A DNA stretch of 64,000 nucleotides from positions 2,356,001-2,420,000 of the forward strand of contig NC_089427.1 in NCBI RefSeq assembly GCF_013426205.1, written 5' to 3'. Positions 22,094 through 32,878 of the stretch are shown one piece after another. The position numbers were made by a program, and so were the translations under genes. The notes beneath the pieces were generated by a model. It made no database searches. It had not been told where the DNA came from and saw nothing but the letters and a program-made list of their open reading frames with translations. How positions within the stretch are numbered: position 1 is the first letter of the stretch; each line of letters opens with the position of its first letter. This DNA is from Metarhizium brunneum. Its lineage: Eukaryota; Ascomycota; Sordariomycetes; Hypocreales; Clavicipitaceae.

Positions 22094-24272
22094 CCTCAAT
22101 GGTGCGTTGGAATCTGCGTTTGGCGGGACGCAGGCTCGGCGGCGGGATGACGACACCAACCAGCCCGCCAGCGACGGCAGAGTCGATATCAAGGTTGGTA
22201 AATACGTCGAATGTTCCTGTTGAAGACTGCAATGGCTATGGAACTATTCAGGCATGGTGCCGGAGTGGCAGCTTATTATATTGTTGAGAGTCGAAGCTGG
22301 TCCCGTTGACCATAGTCAAGACGTCGACAGCTTGACGATGCTCGGCGGTCAATATCGGTGCGGTCCACGAACGGTCAAGTCACAGCTGCTGGCGCCAATG
22401 GCACACGCCGCCACCCTCGGACCGGGCGCGATGTCAGGTATATCAATGCCAGAATGCAATGGAATCTCTTGGAGGTCAAGATGTGTGCGTCACTGCGGGT
22501 GCAGAAGAGCTGTTGTATGTGAGAGGAGCGGGTTGCCGTTGGGGAAAGATGGGCGGCAGGGCGGTTTGACTGCGTAAGATGGCCGGGCGTCTCCCAACTA
22601 ATCTGCTGGCGTTATAAACAGGCTCTAGCGCCGGAAGGAAGCCATGCCTGCCTGCCACATGCAGAGATATCAACATTGAAAGAATGGTCGGGTTGTGTGT
22701 GGGTGCGGTGGATCAAGCCTCCGTCTGCTTCAATGTTGCTGTGTGCTTCTTGGCCAGGCAGCTTCGATTCTTGTGTTGGGCGGCGTTCCTCCACATGCAG
22801 ACATCCAAGGATGTCCAAGGATGGGCGCCAACACATGTAACTGACTGGTGGCTCGGGTCCAGGTTGCCAGGGTTTGGCAGGCTGATATCGTGGTGCACCT
22901 CAAGGATTATCGTGATTGATTGATGATGGACCGACGCCGAACGAGTGCTAGCCTCGATGTCCCGAATGCAACATGCAACGGCGACGTGCGGAGCAGGCTG
23001 GTTCCGAAGGTAACTTGGCGTTGCGTTCAACTTGTTCTTGTTTCACCAGAGCATTCAAGGTCCTTTAGCTATGTACTTCACCCGTGGCTTACTGCACCCT
23101 GTTCTGGTGTTTTGCACCAAGTCTGTACGGAGTACGGAGTACCGGAATTGGAATACGGAGTGTGCACTATCGTAAAGCGACTTGGCGTCAAGTCTGTCAT
23201 GATGACCAGCGCATCAATCTGTTACAATGGCGTCCGCAATAACGCCACTCAGCCGTAGTCCCTCGTTCAGTCGCTCAAACCACTCAATCGCACGGACCAG
23301 TTGACAACTTCTGTCCCCTGCCCTGGCCTGGCTAGGCGCTGAGGTCTTGGCAACGCGGAGAGAGTGTCAGCGGCTGGACCTGGGCGGCGCATGAATATGG
23401 GCTGCCGTAAACCCCAGCTATGGCTTCCTCGATTGGACCAGCTTCAACTTGTCGTGTCCAACGCAACTCAAAGCCTCTGGCATCATTAAGACATATTCCG
23501 TACATAACATGCCTTTTATGTATATATGTACGGCTCTGACAGAAAGGGCTGCGCGCCCACCGCCTCATCATCTCCAGTCCTGGTTGCAACAACCGATTAC
23601 TTGTTAGTTACCAACCCCCCCGCTCGCCAACCATCTGCGTCGACTTAAACATCTTGGCACCCCCTTTCTGCAAATTGTTCTCCAAATCACATCAATGCTC
23701 CCTTCTAGTTCCCAGTGGTACGGAGCAAGTACTAGTAATAGGACTAGTACCAACAAAATTTGTTGTGGTCAAGTGTTATCGGGACTTGCAAGCCATATCA
23801 ATACAATTCACCGCTCTCAGGACCTCTGGTGGCTGATGAACCCCGCGACTGACGCCACGCCTGAACAGCCTTGGGAGAATGAATCGCGTGCCGTGTGACA
23901 GGAACAAGTGCCAGCGCCATGATTAGCCATTGTGTACGGAGTAGTAGGTAGTCGGCATTTACACTAGAGGCACCGGGGAAAATAGGGGAGTGTCACCGCC
24001 TCATTTCAACGCGCCGAAGAATAAGCATTGCAGCTGCCGCCCAGATATTGATTTACAGCAGCAAACACGCCCGTCACCCTACTTAGCTTCGTGGTATTAG
24101 TAAACCCATCGTACATTTCTTTACTTTCATTACAAAAATAGATTTATAGTTTAACAACGAAAAAACATGTATATATATGACAGAGATGACAGCTCACTAG
24201 TCAGTTGAAGCTGAACACTACCGCCGCCGATAGATGCAAAGATACGTCAGTTCAAGTCCACTACCCCGGGGT
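22094..24272. other. Intergenic, no gene seen
   Basis: 2.2 kb between the permease start and the mannosidase stop. It holds TACGGAGTA words at 23125-23141 (tandem pair) and 23935-23943, variants at 23154-23162 and 23717-23725, and ACTAGTA words near 23730-23750. No convincing open frame or RNA gene. Confidence 0.6.
23125..23141. repeat. Tandem TACGGAGTA motif
   Basis: Two overlapping copies with period 7, followed by a TACGGAGTG variant at 23154-23162. Confidence 0.85.
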
Positions 24273-26509
24273 TTATGAAGATACAGTCCCCGTCTTTCCA
24301 ATAATGTTCCCATTGGCATCCCGAGGTTTGCGCTTCCATCCAGTTGAGAAGAGCCTGCCCAAGTCGAATCGAGGGAACGGATGTGCCTCGGTGTTGATGA
24401 CGACCTTGTCCAGGGGTAACAAGTCGTTCGGCGAGAATAAGAGGTACAGGTATTTCAAGGTTTCAGCCTGCAGATAGATGTCAGCAATCTGTTCCAAGTC
24501 ACATGCAGCCGCGTACATCCAAGGTACGTTTAGACTCACCAGCCAGAAACTTTCCATATTATCCTTTGTCACGGGTGGAATCGTATTGGCATTGCTCAAA
24601 CTTGTAAAGCCGCCCTCGTTCTCAACAGCTGTGTAGTTGACAAACGACTCGAACATCTCCCACCCCCATTCACGGTATCTGACATCGCCCGTGATTCTCC
24701 ACATGTAAAACAAGCTCTCCACAGTCTCTGGTCGTTGCAAATTGTGTACGTCGTTCGGCTGGACTTGGAAATCTTGTCGCCAGGTGGCTTGAGGGTCAGG
24801 GTCGAACTCGGCTGGCGGGTGATGTGGTGCCGATTCTGGCAGGGGCGGATCCGCGATTTTGAAGTATGTAATCTCCGCCGCCAGTCCGGTGGCCATGGCC
24901 TTATACATGCCCCAGCAGGTCTGCATCAACTCCCGAGCGAGTCTCATTTCGTCTTCCTTCTTCTTATTCCAGGAAGGAAGCTTGCGCGCCTCCGCTTCCG
25001 TAAGTCCCCCGGTAGCACCTAGGGCTATAGTTCCAGGCATAAAGCATACAAGGTGGTCCATCTTGGGTGACAGGTAGCCGTCCAATCCACTTGGTCGTTC
25101 CCCAATGATGGTATAGCCAGTCGGTTCCGTGTACGTGATGAGGTGCTTGCGAACACCTTCGAGAGCTTCGTCCCACATTTGTTCGTACACAGGTTCCTGC
25201 TTGTTCGTCTGAAGGTACTGCTTGATCAGGTACTCATAGTACGAATCACCCCGGCTTCCCAGGCGAATATTCGAGCCTCGGAATTCTCCAGTCGTGGCGT
25301 AGATGTAGATAGGGACCAGGCCAGCATTGGGGTTGTTATCGTCAACAACTTCCATAACCTTCTCAGCCTTTTCCCAGAAGTTAGTTTCGCCAGTCAGCTT
25401 TGCAAGGTATTTAAATTCGAGTTGAACAGTGGTTGCTTCAGCAGTGGAAGAGGCGCCGCCATCTGCATGCGAGGGAAGGCCTTGCATCTTGCCAAGGTTT
25501 ACACTAGCATAAGGAACACCAGATTCGGATTCGAATGCAGCCATCAGTCGGTCGGCCAAATCTTTGGCTTTTTCCAAGTAGAGATCCTCGCCCGGCTTCC
25601 CGTGGTCGTCATCCTTCACAGGTGCCAGATTAGGGTATTCGTTGGAAATATAGTGAGCGGATAAGAGACCGCCGAGCATGCGAATCGTAGTTTCAAACGT
25701 ATTAACATCCTGGTCTTGGTCCCAAGTCAATGAATTCGACAGCCATTCGCGAGCATGTTCTACTCGGGATGTCAAGTTCATCAACATCATCGTGTCCAGT
25801 GAATCAACTATAATCCAACCCAATCCTTTGGAGGCCATATTCTTCCCAGTTTTCGAAATCGGGTGATACTCGTCGTAGCCTGAAGCAGAACAAATTGCAG
25901 TTAGCCAACACAGCAGCGCATAGACGAAAAATCAAAGGGAACCAGTAGAATTGTACCCCAAGCATAGCGCGAATACGTATCCCAGCTTAACTCGAACGCT
26001 TCGACAACACTCTGCCGTCTTGCGTCCCAATTAGCAGCCTTGTTGATCCTGGACATTCCCAACCATGTCCATGTAGATGTCGACGTCGAGGACCGCTTCT
26101 CGTCATTGCCGCGAAAGAATCCAGTCAACCAGAGAAACGTCAACGAAGCAAGCGCAATTGTGCTTAGTACTCGTTTTCTTCGCCACCATCGCTTCCTCCC
26201 GTGCCCGTACGGCTTATCTTTATACATTGGCAACGAATCGTCCTCGAAGTAATGTGACACCTTCCTCTGGACGCCGTTTATAAAACCATGCGACGCATCC
26301 CCGTTGCCTCGAGATAGCGCTACCCAGGCTCTGTCCTCTAGGTCTCGATGCGGCGCTCCAAAGTTGGGAACATTCTTTGGGATATGGAAGGACATGTCGA
26401 GGGCCGCAGCGCCGACATGCGCTGCTGTTGTTGTGATGTGTTGGACTGTCTGGAAGGCTGTGGCTTTGAAGGCGTTCTTGCGGTGGATGTTAAATGGATC
26501 GCGGATCAT
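24273..26509 (-). CDS. MNS1: ER class I alpha-1,2-mannosidase (GH47, Mns1-like)
   Basis: Three exons in gene order: 26509-25957, 25879-24540, 24467-24273; 695 aa. It is a type II membrane protein: a cytosolic basic stretch (RKRWWRRKR), one membrane segment (VLSTIALASLTFLWLTGFF, about residues 114-132), then the GH47 domain. Diagnostic blocks are YDEYHPISKTGKNMASKGLGWIIVDSLDTMMLM, NTFETTIRMLGGLLSAHY, RPETVESLFYMWRITGD and the terminal NTEAHPF, whose Thr binds calcium in the family. The enzyme trims a mannose from Man9GlcNAc2 in the ER. Splicing of the last intron (72 nt, in frame, no stop) joins SFWL to AETLKYLYLLFSP, the expected family sequence. I chose the Met at 26509 because the open frame upstream has no ATG before a stop. 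Confidence 0.93.
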
Positions 26510-27186
26510 TGGGCCGGCTGGCTCATCTCGTGCAGCGCGGAGGAAGCCACGCAATCGCTGTGAGAATCTGGACCGCAAGCAAGCGCTAGAGCCAAAGCTA
26601 GTGCTATTTGTGCTGTCGACAACAGCCCGGTTCGACGATGCGGGAGTATATTGTCCTTCACAATGGCGACACGTTGCAATTTAATCGTGCTGAACGACGA
26701 AATGCAAGTTGATGGGCGACGAGTCGACGACGGGGCGACCCAACCAGCAGGGGGGACCCCTAGAAAAGGACAGAGAGTGTCGAGTGGTGACCTGACCAGA
26801 CCCCTGGACCATTTCTCGTTAGTTGGTGGTTGCATGTGGGCCACTTTTCTCCCGAGGTCGCCCCTCTGCAAACCCCGATATTGGTGTCCTGGTGGCATCA
26901 GATTTAGTACTTGTGAACAAATCCAATCTCCCCGACTTATTTGCTCTTCACTCTCATGGCATTTAAAATGCAGCCATGTATTTAATTTAGTAACTTACAA
27001 GCCATAGGAAAGGGACCAGGAAGACCCAAGGAAGCCTAGCTGACAGGTATTTGCTAGACGTGTGCTACGGAGTGTTCCTTCTCAAGGCACAGGACTGTTC
27101 TTGCCCTAATACTCGACTATCCAAAGTTAGCCCTCGTTCGTGATAACGGAGGCAATCGAGCCGCCCTTCCTCTCACAGACACAGAC
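26510..27186. other. Divergent intergenic region between mannosidase and ATG10
   Basis: No gene seen. The stretch near 26510-26690 is open in the mannosidase frame but contains no ATG, so it is probably leader. Confidence 0.55.
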
Positions 27187-28005
27187 ATGGATATTGAAAA
27201 CTACCCATTTATCAATCCAGAGGAATTTGCAGAAGCTTGTCATCATCTTGACAGTCAATACTGCCGTGCAACCTTGGGTCCGCTGAGAAAGCGATGGAAG
27301 CTCAAAGTGTGCACAGCTCTCGACCTGGCTTTTTCCACCGAAGGGGGATATACTACATATATTCAAATTGTTCGTCCACTAGAAATACCGGGCGACCTGG
27401 ATTTGAATCTGGACAGCTTTACAATATCTCCTTCTCCCACAACCCATGACATTCCGACAGCAGACGATAAAATGATTGACGATGAATCGGACGAGGTATG
27501 TCGTTGTTACTATTGGTATGTAGCTGCAATATCATATGCTCACGATCATGCTAGGCCGCCATCGTCAAACCAACATCTCAAGCCACAGAGACCGTGACTT
27601 ATGAAATTCATCGTCATCCCACATATAGGGTTCCATGCCTTTGGTTTAGTCTCCACGGCCTTCCCCCACATGAGCCTGCCTTCAATATTGACACCATATT
27701 TCGTCGTCTCGTCCCCGATGAGTACAAAGAGGGCCTCCGAGGGCTTGGTGGAATTGGTGGCATCTCCGCAGATGTGAGTTTTTCGAATACTTCAAGTCTT
27801 TGATTGGACTCATTAAACTCATACATGTTGTTCGCTATAGCACCACCCTGTTACAGGAGTCCCCGCCTTCTTTGTTCATCCATGCTTGCTTGGAGATGCC
27901 ATATCCAGCTTCAAGTGCTCCAGACAGAACTACTTGATGGTTTGGCTCGGCTTGGTTGGAGGATGTGTAGGCCTGTGGATACCCAAAGAAATGGCTATTC
28001 AATGA
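27187..28005 (+). CDS. ATG10: Autophagy E2-like conjugating enzyme Atg10
   Basis: Three exons (27187-27495, 27555-27773, 27841-28005), 230 aa. The Atg3/Atg10 family core is visible: WKLKVCTALD near the start, TVTYEIHRHPTYRVPCLWFSLHGLP in the middle, and HHPVTGVPAFFVHPC with the catalytic Cys191 in the HPC motif, followed by NYLMVWLGLVGGCVGLWIPKEMA. Atg10 forms a thioester with Atg12 received from Atg7 and joins Atg12 to Atg5, which is needed for autophagosome formation. Splice phases are all zero and clean. The 3' end lies only 71 nt from the 3' end of the convergent U1A/U2B''-type gene, so transcripts may overlap. Confidence 0.92.
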
Positions 28006-28076
28006 AACGTCGGTGTGTCTTGAGCGGGACACTGTGTTGTCGGCTTACAATATTGTTCGTCTCAGGCACCTGAAGC

Positions 28077-28784
28077 TCATTCGTCGTCACTGTCCTCCTC
28101 CATTGCCACGTCACTTTCGCTATCCTCGCCTTCATCCTCGTCTTCTCGTCCTCGCTTTTTGCCGCGACTTTCTGGCGTACCAGCGTCGTTCATGACCTGG
28201 TCAACAGCAGCAGGTGGTTTCGCAGGAGCAACGGATCCCGGTGGTGGCGCGTTGAAAATGCTTTGCTGAAGTTGTGTTTGTTCGACCACTGCGGCTCCCG
28301 ATGCACTGGGCATCTTGAAAGTTCCATCCAATTTGGAAACAAAGTGCGACTTCGACTTGGCATATTGGATTTTCTAGGATTTGGACTCTCCTGTCAGTGT
28401 CCAGGTTCTCAAAGGAATTTAAATGGCACTCACAAGCTGCCGGCCCAAGAATTCTTGACCCTCCAAGGACCTCATAGCTTGAGTAGCTGTTTGTACATCC
28501 CGGTAGACAATATGTGCTTGCCCTCGCATGGACATCGTTTTCAGAGCAACGACATCTAGAACTGGCCCGTACGTCGAAAAGAGAAGGTAAAGGGCAGTTC
28601 GAAGATCGGCTTTTTGGATTTTTGAAGACGGAAGATTTGTTACATATAGCCTAAAAGGGTCAGATGGAGGCTTGAGGGGTGCAACGACCGTATGCACTCA
28701 CGTCTGGTTGGGCGGGATGGGCTGAACTTTGGCAGGCAGGGAAGCGTTCGGCACCAAACCCCGAGTAGGGACGGCTGTAGCCAT
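28077..28784 (-). CDS. U1A/U2B''-type snRNP RNA-binding protein
   Basis: Three exons in gene order: 28784-28702, 28650-28434, 28373-28077; 198 aa. One RRM is clear: RNP2 TLYVTNLP, RNP1 RGQAHIVY, and the C-terminal helix region RQLKIQYAKSKSHFVSKLDGTFK, typical of U1A/U2B''. Metazoan U1A and U2B'' carry a second RRM at the C-terminus; here the remainder is Ala/Pro-rich and ends in a very acidic tail (GREDEDEGEDSESDVAMEEDSDDE), so only one RRM is present, as in yeast Msl1. The protein likely binds U2 (and perhaps U1) snRNA stem-loops in the spliceosome. Which snRNA it prefers cannot be decided here. Confidence 0.88.
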
Positions 28785-29150
28785 GGCGACTCAATTGCTG
28801 CGGTACTCTGATAAAAATATGCGTGCACAATGATTCTACATATATTCTCGTGGGAGGTGACTCAATAGGTGGGATCTGGTCGTTCGCGGCGGTCGCAGGT
28901 GCAAGAAATAATGCTGAAAAACGTAAGTTTTCGTGCCTCGCGATGTTGCGGTGGTCTGCGATCAGCTATGGGTGGTCCGAGCTCCACCTAGTGGGTACGT
29001 ACCCTCACCATACGTAAGACGTACTCGCAGACTCAGAGGTTCACCCCGCCATCATCGTCGCCAAGTTCATCAACGTTTACTTTTACAACTAGATTTCCTT
29101 GACCTGCGGTAGTAGAGAGCTACTCCTATCGCCAAAGACAACTCATCAGT
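28785..29150. other. Divergent promoter between snRNP gene and ARPC1
   Basis: 366 nt separating two start codons of oppositely oriented housekeeping genes. No other feature seen. Confidence 0.55.
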
Positions 29151-30367
29151 ATGGCGGATCCCGAGGTTCATCACTTGTTCCATAACCCCATCGCGGACCA
29201 CTCGTTCTCGGCTGACCATGGCACTCTGGCTGTGGCCCGAGACTCGTATGTCGAGCTGTACGGCAGAGTGGGAAACGCATTTAAGCTCAAGGATGAGCTG
29301 AAAGGCCACGATAAGACTGTCACTAGTGTGGACATTGCTCCTCATAGCGGTCGCATTGTTACCTGCTCTCAGGGTAAGAACTCTACCTGGCATCTCACAT
29401 ATGTATTTCCAGCTAACAGAGGATAGACCGGAACGCCTTGGTTTGGGAGCCGTCTCCCACGGGGTACAAACCTACTCTCGTCCTTCTCCGAATCAGTCGA
29501 GCCGCCACCTTCGTTCGATGGTCCCCGTCTGAAACCAAGTTCGCCGTTGGGTCCGGTGACCGGGTCATCGCCATCTGCTACTTCGAAGAGGAGAATGACT
29601 GGTGGGTATCCAAGCACCTAAAGAAGCCCATTCGCAGCACCATAACGAGTGTTGCATGGCACCCAAACTCAGTACTCCTTGCCGCCGGTTCAACCGATGC
29701 CCATGCCAGGGTCTTCTCTAGCTTTATCAAAGGGGTCGACGCCAAGCCTGAACCCAGTGTTTGGGGTGAGAGACTTCCTTTCAACACCGTCTGCGGAGAG
29801 TTCTTGAACAACTCTGCTGGTTGGGTTCACTCTGTTGCATTCTCCCCAAGCGGCGACAGCCTTGCTTATGCCGCTCACGACAGTAGTGTTACCGTTGTCT
29901 ATCCCTCTGGCCCTGAACAGCCGCCCCGCGCCGTTCTCACCGTCTCGACACAGCTTTTGCCATTCAAGAGTTTGATCTGGAAGAGCGAAGATGAAATAAT
30001 CGCAGCCGGTTACGACTGCGAGGCTTTCCGCTTCAAGGGTGGTGAATCAGGCTGGCAGCTTGCGGGTCCCGTTGAGCCCAAGGGCCGCGATGCCGGAGCT
30101 CAGCGTGAAGAGTCTGCTCTCAACATGTTCAGACAGATGGACCTCAAGGGCAAAATCAAGGATGACACGCAACTGAAAACCATTCACCAGAATACGGTTA
30201 CTACCCTCCGTCCGTTTGAGTCCTCTGGTGGCCGAGTCACCAAGTTTAGTTGTACGTATATCCCATCGCATGTGACGTGCCTCCTTCCATCATTCACTAT
30301 ATCTAAATAGCTAACAATTATTACAGCAAGCGGTGTCGATGGGCGTGTCGTGATTTGGAATGCTTAA
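29151..30367 (+). CDS. ARPC1: Arp2/3 complex subunit ARPC1 (Arc40/Sop2)
   Basis: Three exons (29151-29373, 29427-30251, 30327-30367), 362 aa. It is a WD40 propeller with ARPC1-specific blocks: HNPIADHSFSADHGTLAVARDSYVELY at the start, [91 protein letters not shown], and the insertion NMFRQMDLKGKI, which in ARPC1 contacts partner proteins. The last exon gives SSGVDGRVVIWNA. The subunit is part of the seven-protein complex that nucleates branched actin at endocytic patches and growing tips. Exon joins restore [11 protein letters not shown] and the last blade, which supports the model. Confidence 0.95.
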
Positions 30368-30610
30368 AAATAAATGCATATAAGAGCTAGACTATGCCTT
30401 GTAAATAAGAATTGACAGTCATTGGCCCATGTCTCGTTAGCTGTAGAGAACTATGCAACGCAAACACACGATATCAAGGCAATTGGACCCCAATGCTTGT
30501 CACGACTATTGATGATGAAACATTTATACTATGGACCAGGTTGATATACTTTTACAGTTTTGATTTGCTCTGGCCGGACCTAGCTACATGCTATCTACCT
30601 CAACGCACGC

Positions 30611-31353
30611 TTAAGGGAGGGCGATGGCCTCAATCTCGACATCAACGTTCTTGGGGAGGGTCTTGACGGCGACGCAGCTGCGAGCAGGCTTGTGTGCGAA
30701 CCATTTCTCGTAGACAGAGTTCATCTCCTATTGTGAAGGGTCAGCTCTAAATCACAGCCAAGTAGACCAGGTAGGTAGAAATGAGGTACGTACGGCGAAA
30801 TGGGCCATATCAGAGATGAAGATGTTGCACTTGACAACCCTGGCGATGGAAGAACCAGCCTCCTTCAGGACGGCCTCGAGGTTCTGGCAGCACTGCTTGG
30901 TCTTGTCGGCGATGGAGCCCTCAACCAAGGTGCCCTCAGCAGTGAGGGGAATCTGGCCGGAGCAGTAGATGGCCGAGGGGGTCTTGATGGCCTGGGACTA
31001 CATGGGGAAAGCTTCGTTAGTATTCGCGCAAGCGCGGGGTGCATTTTTTTTGTTTCCCCCGTCTCCCATTAACGGGCCAGGACTCACGTAAGGGCCGACA
31101 GCTAATTTCGTAACAGCTTATCAGTACAATCGGAGCCGAATCGGAGGAGGGACAGAGCACACAGCTCTCTGGAATACTTACGGAAAGGGGCGTCCTTGGT
31201 GAAAACAATCTGTTGGTCCGCCATTGTTGATTTGGCACGAAGAAGAACTGGGATTGGTGTGAACTTTGATCCTGCTACTGCCGCTCGTCGAGCAGATGTG
31301 GTGATGCTCCCAATGGAGGATCGCGGGGCAAGCCGAGCAACGATCGACGACAT
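30611..31353 (-). CDS. MMF1: RidA/YjgF/UK114-family enamine/imine deaminase
   Basis: Four exons in gene order: 31353-31182, 31102-31089 (only 14 nt), 30997-30794, 30727-30611; 168 aa. Splicing through the tiny exon yields [30 protein letters not shown], the family N-terminus. The active-site Arg is in [12 protein letters not shown] and the end is [11 protein letters not shown]. The first 43 residues are basic and Ser/Ala-rich without acidic residues ([25 protein letters not shown]), like a mitochondrial transit peptide. A second Met (residue 44, MADQQIVF) would give a cytosolic form. RidA proteins hydrolyse reactive 2-aminoacrylate-type enamines made by PLP enzymes; yeast Mmf1 is mitochondrial and Hmf1 cytosolic. 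The symbol is by family only. Confidence 0.92.
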
Positions 31354-32878
31354 ACCTATGCAGAAGAACGAGAGCCGTTGCGCGTAAGTAAGGGTGGTTT
31401 CTCTTTTGACAGGGGCTGATGTATCCTACAGAAAGTGTGTTTTGAAAGTGAAAAAGGCGCGCGATGGGGGACGGGGAATGAGGGTTTACAAATAGGAAAT
31501 AGGACAACTCGACTAACTTCTATCTCGAGCGGACGGAGGACATCTGGGAGCTCCTGGTGTCCATGTCTCCGGCATCCGGCGTCCTTCACCCCGCGGCGGG
31601 GCAGCAAAGCTGGCGGGTTTTGGCGGCCTAGCTAATCAATTGGTGTGGCGGATGGTCCACATGTGCGCATCGCGGCCCAGCCTGGACGTGCACCTGGGTA
31701 ATTTGTTACGTACAATGTACGTGGTCCCCAGGGTGGACGGGGAGATGGCCAGGAGGCCCAGGACGGCGGTCTTGTCGATTTGTTCGGAGCGCACCGGAGA
31801 GTCGGAGAGTGTTTGGTGCTGAGTGTGAGTGTGGTGTGGAATGTGGCATGGGGGATGGGGATGGGCTCTGGATGGCGAATGCCGTTCATGGCTATCAGGG
31901 TGTCTAGATGGGTGAAAACACTAGCAGAAATATTTTCCAGATGGCATCATTTTTAAAAGATCAATTATCATAAAGCTTCTGATCTGGGGCACCCAAGCAT
32001 TCAAGATCAGAGTACAACAACTGGCTCGGCTGCTGCAACCGTTGACACTTAGCATGGACGGTCCCTCCCTAGAGAAAGGGACTAGAGGGGCTTTTTTTTT
32101 CAGCGTTGAGGCGAATAACTGTTTCTTAATATCCCCAAGTACCAATTCCACATATACTTGAATGTATTCAATGGTTGCATCTTTCCAATGTTGGACAAAC
32201 TTACCTTAGACTCGACTTGGAATGCCGTAAACCGACTTGGCCAAAACGTGTCTCCCACCCCGAGAGAAACGGGAGCTGCAATATGCAGGGGCAAAGACAA
32301 ATACCATCATTAGCGTTTAGTTCCCTCGTAAATCTCATCGATAGCCTAGGCCCAGATATTTGGACAGGGTGTTCCAAAGATAACTGATCCATCAAGCAAG
32401 GGCTGAACAGGAGACAGTTCCTGGATTGTGGGCCGAACTGGTGCCGTCTGAGCCAATCGTCTGCCTGCCCTGCCCCGGTCCGCAAACATAGAGCTGCTGG
32501 ACTTGACCACATTGACACGTTGTGTCGAAGGTTTTGTCTCCTGGCTCCAGCTTCATCATTCGTTTCTTGGCAAGGAGGGAGGCCAACCCTTTGCATCTCC
32601 AACTCAAGCCTTCAACACACATACTTGCGTGTCTTGATTTGGCGGTTCTGTTCTTTCAGTCCCTTTCTCCTTGTCCTTTTCCTTTTTGTATCTAATACCT
32701 TTTCTTCTTCTGCACCTTGGGCATCAAGCCTCCCCGCCGTTTTGTGAGTCGCCAGTCCCTGAATCCCAACGCGATCGCAAATGACGAGAAAAATAATCGC
32801 ACCGCACCCCCCTTGCATCCCGTCTACTCATTCATTACGTCTGGCCGCTGACCGCGCAAAATCTTGGACGATAGAATC
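31354..32878. other. Divergent intergenic region between RidA and PMT4
   Basis: 1.5 kb without a recognisable gene. The stretch from about 32630 to 32878 is C/T-rich and probably PMT4 leader. Confidence 0.6.
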
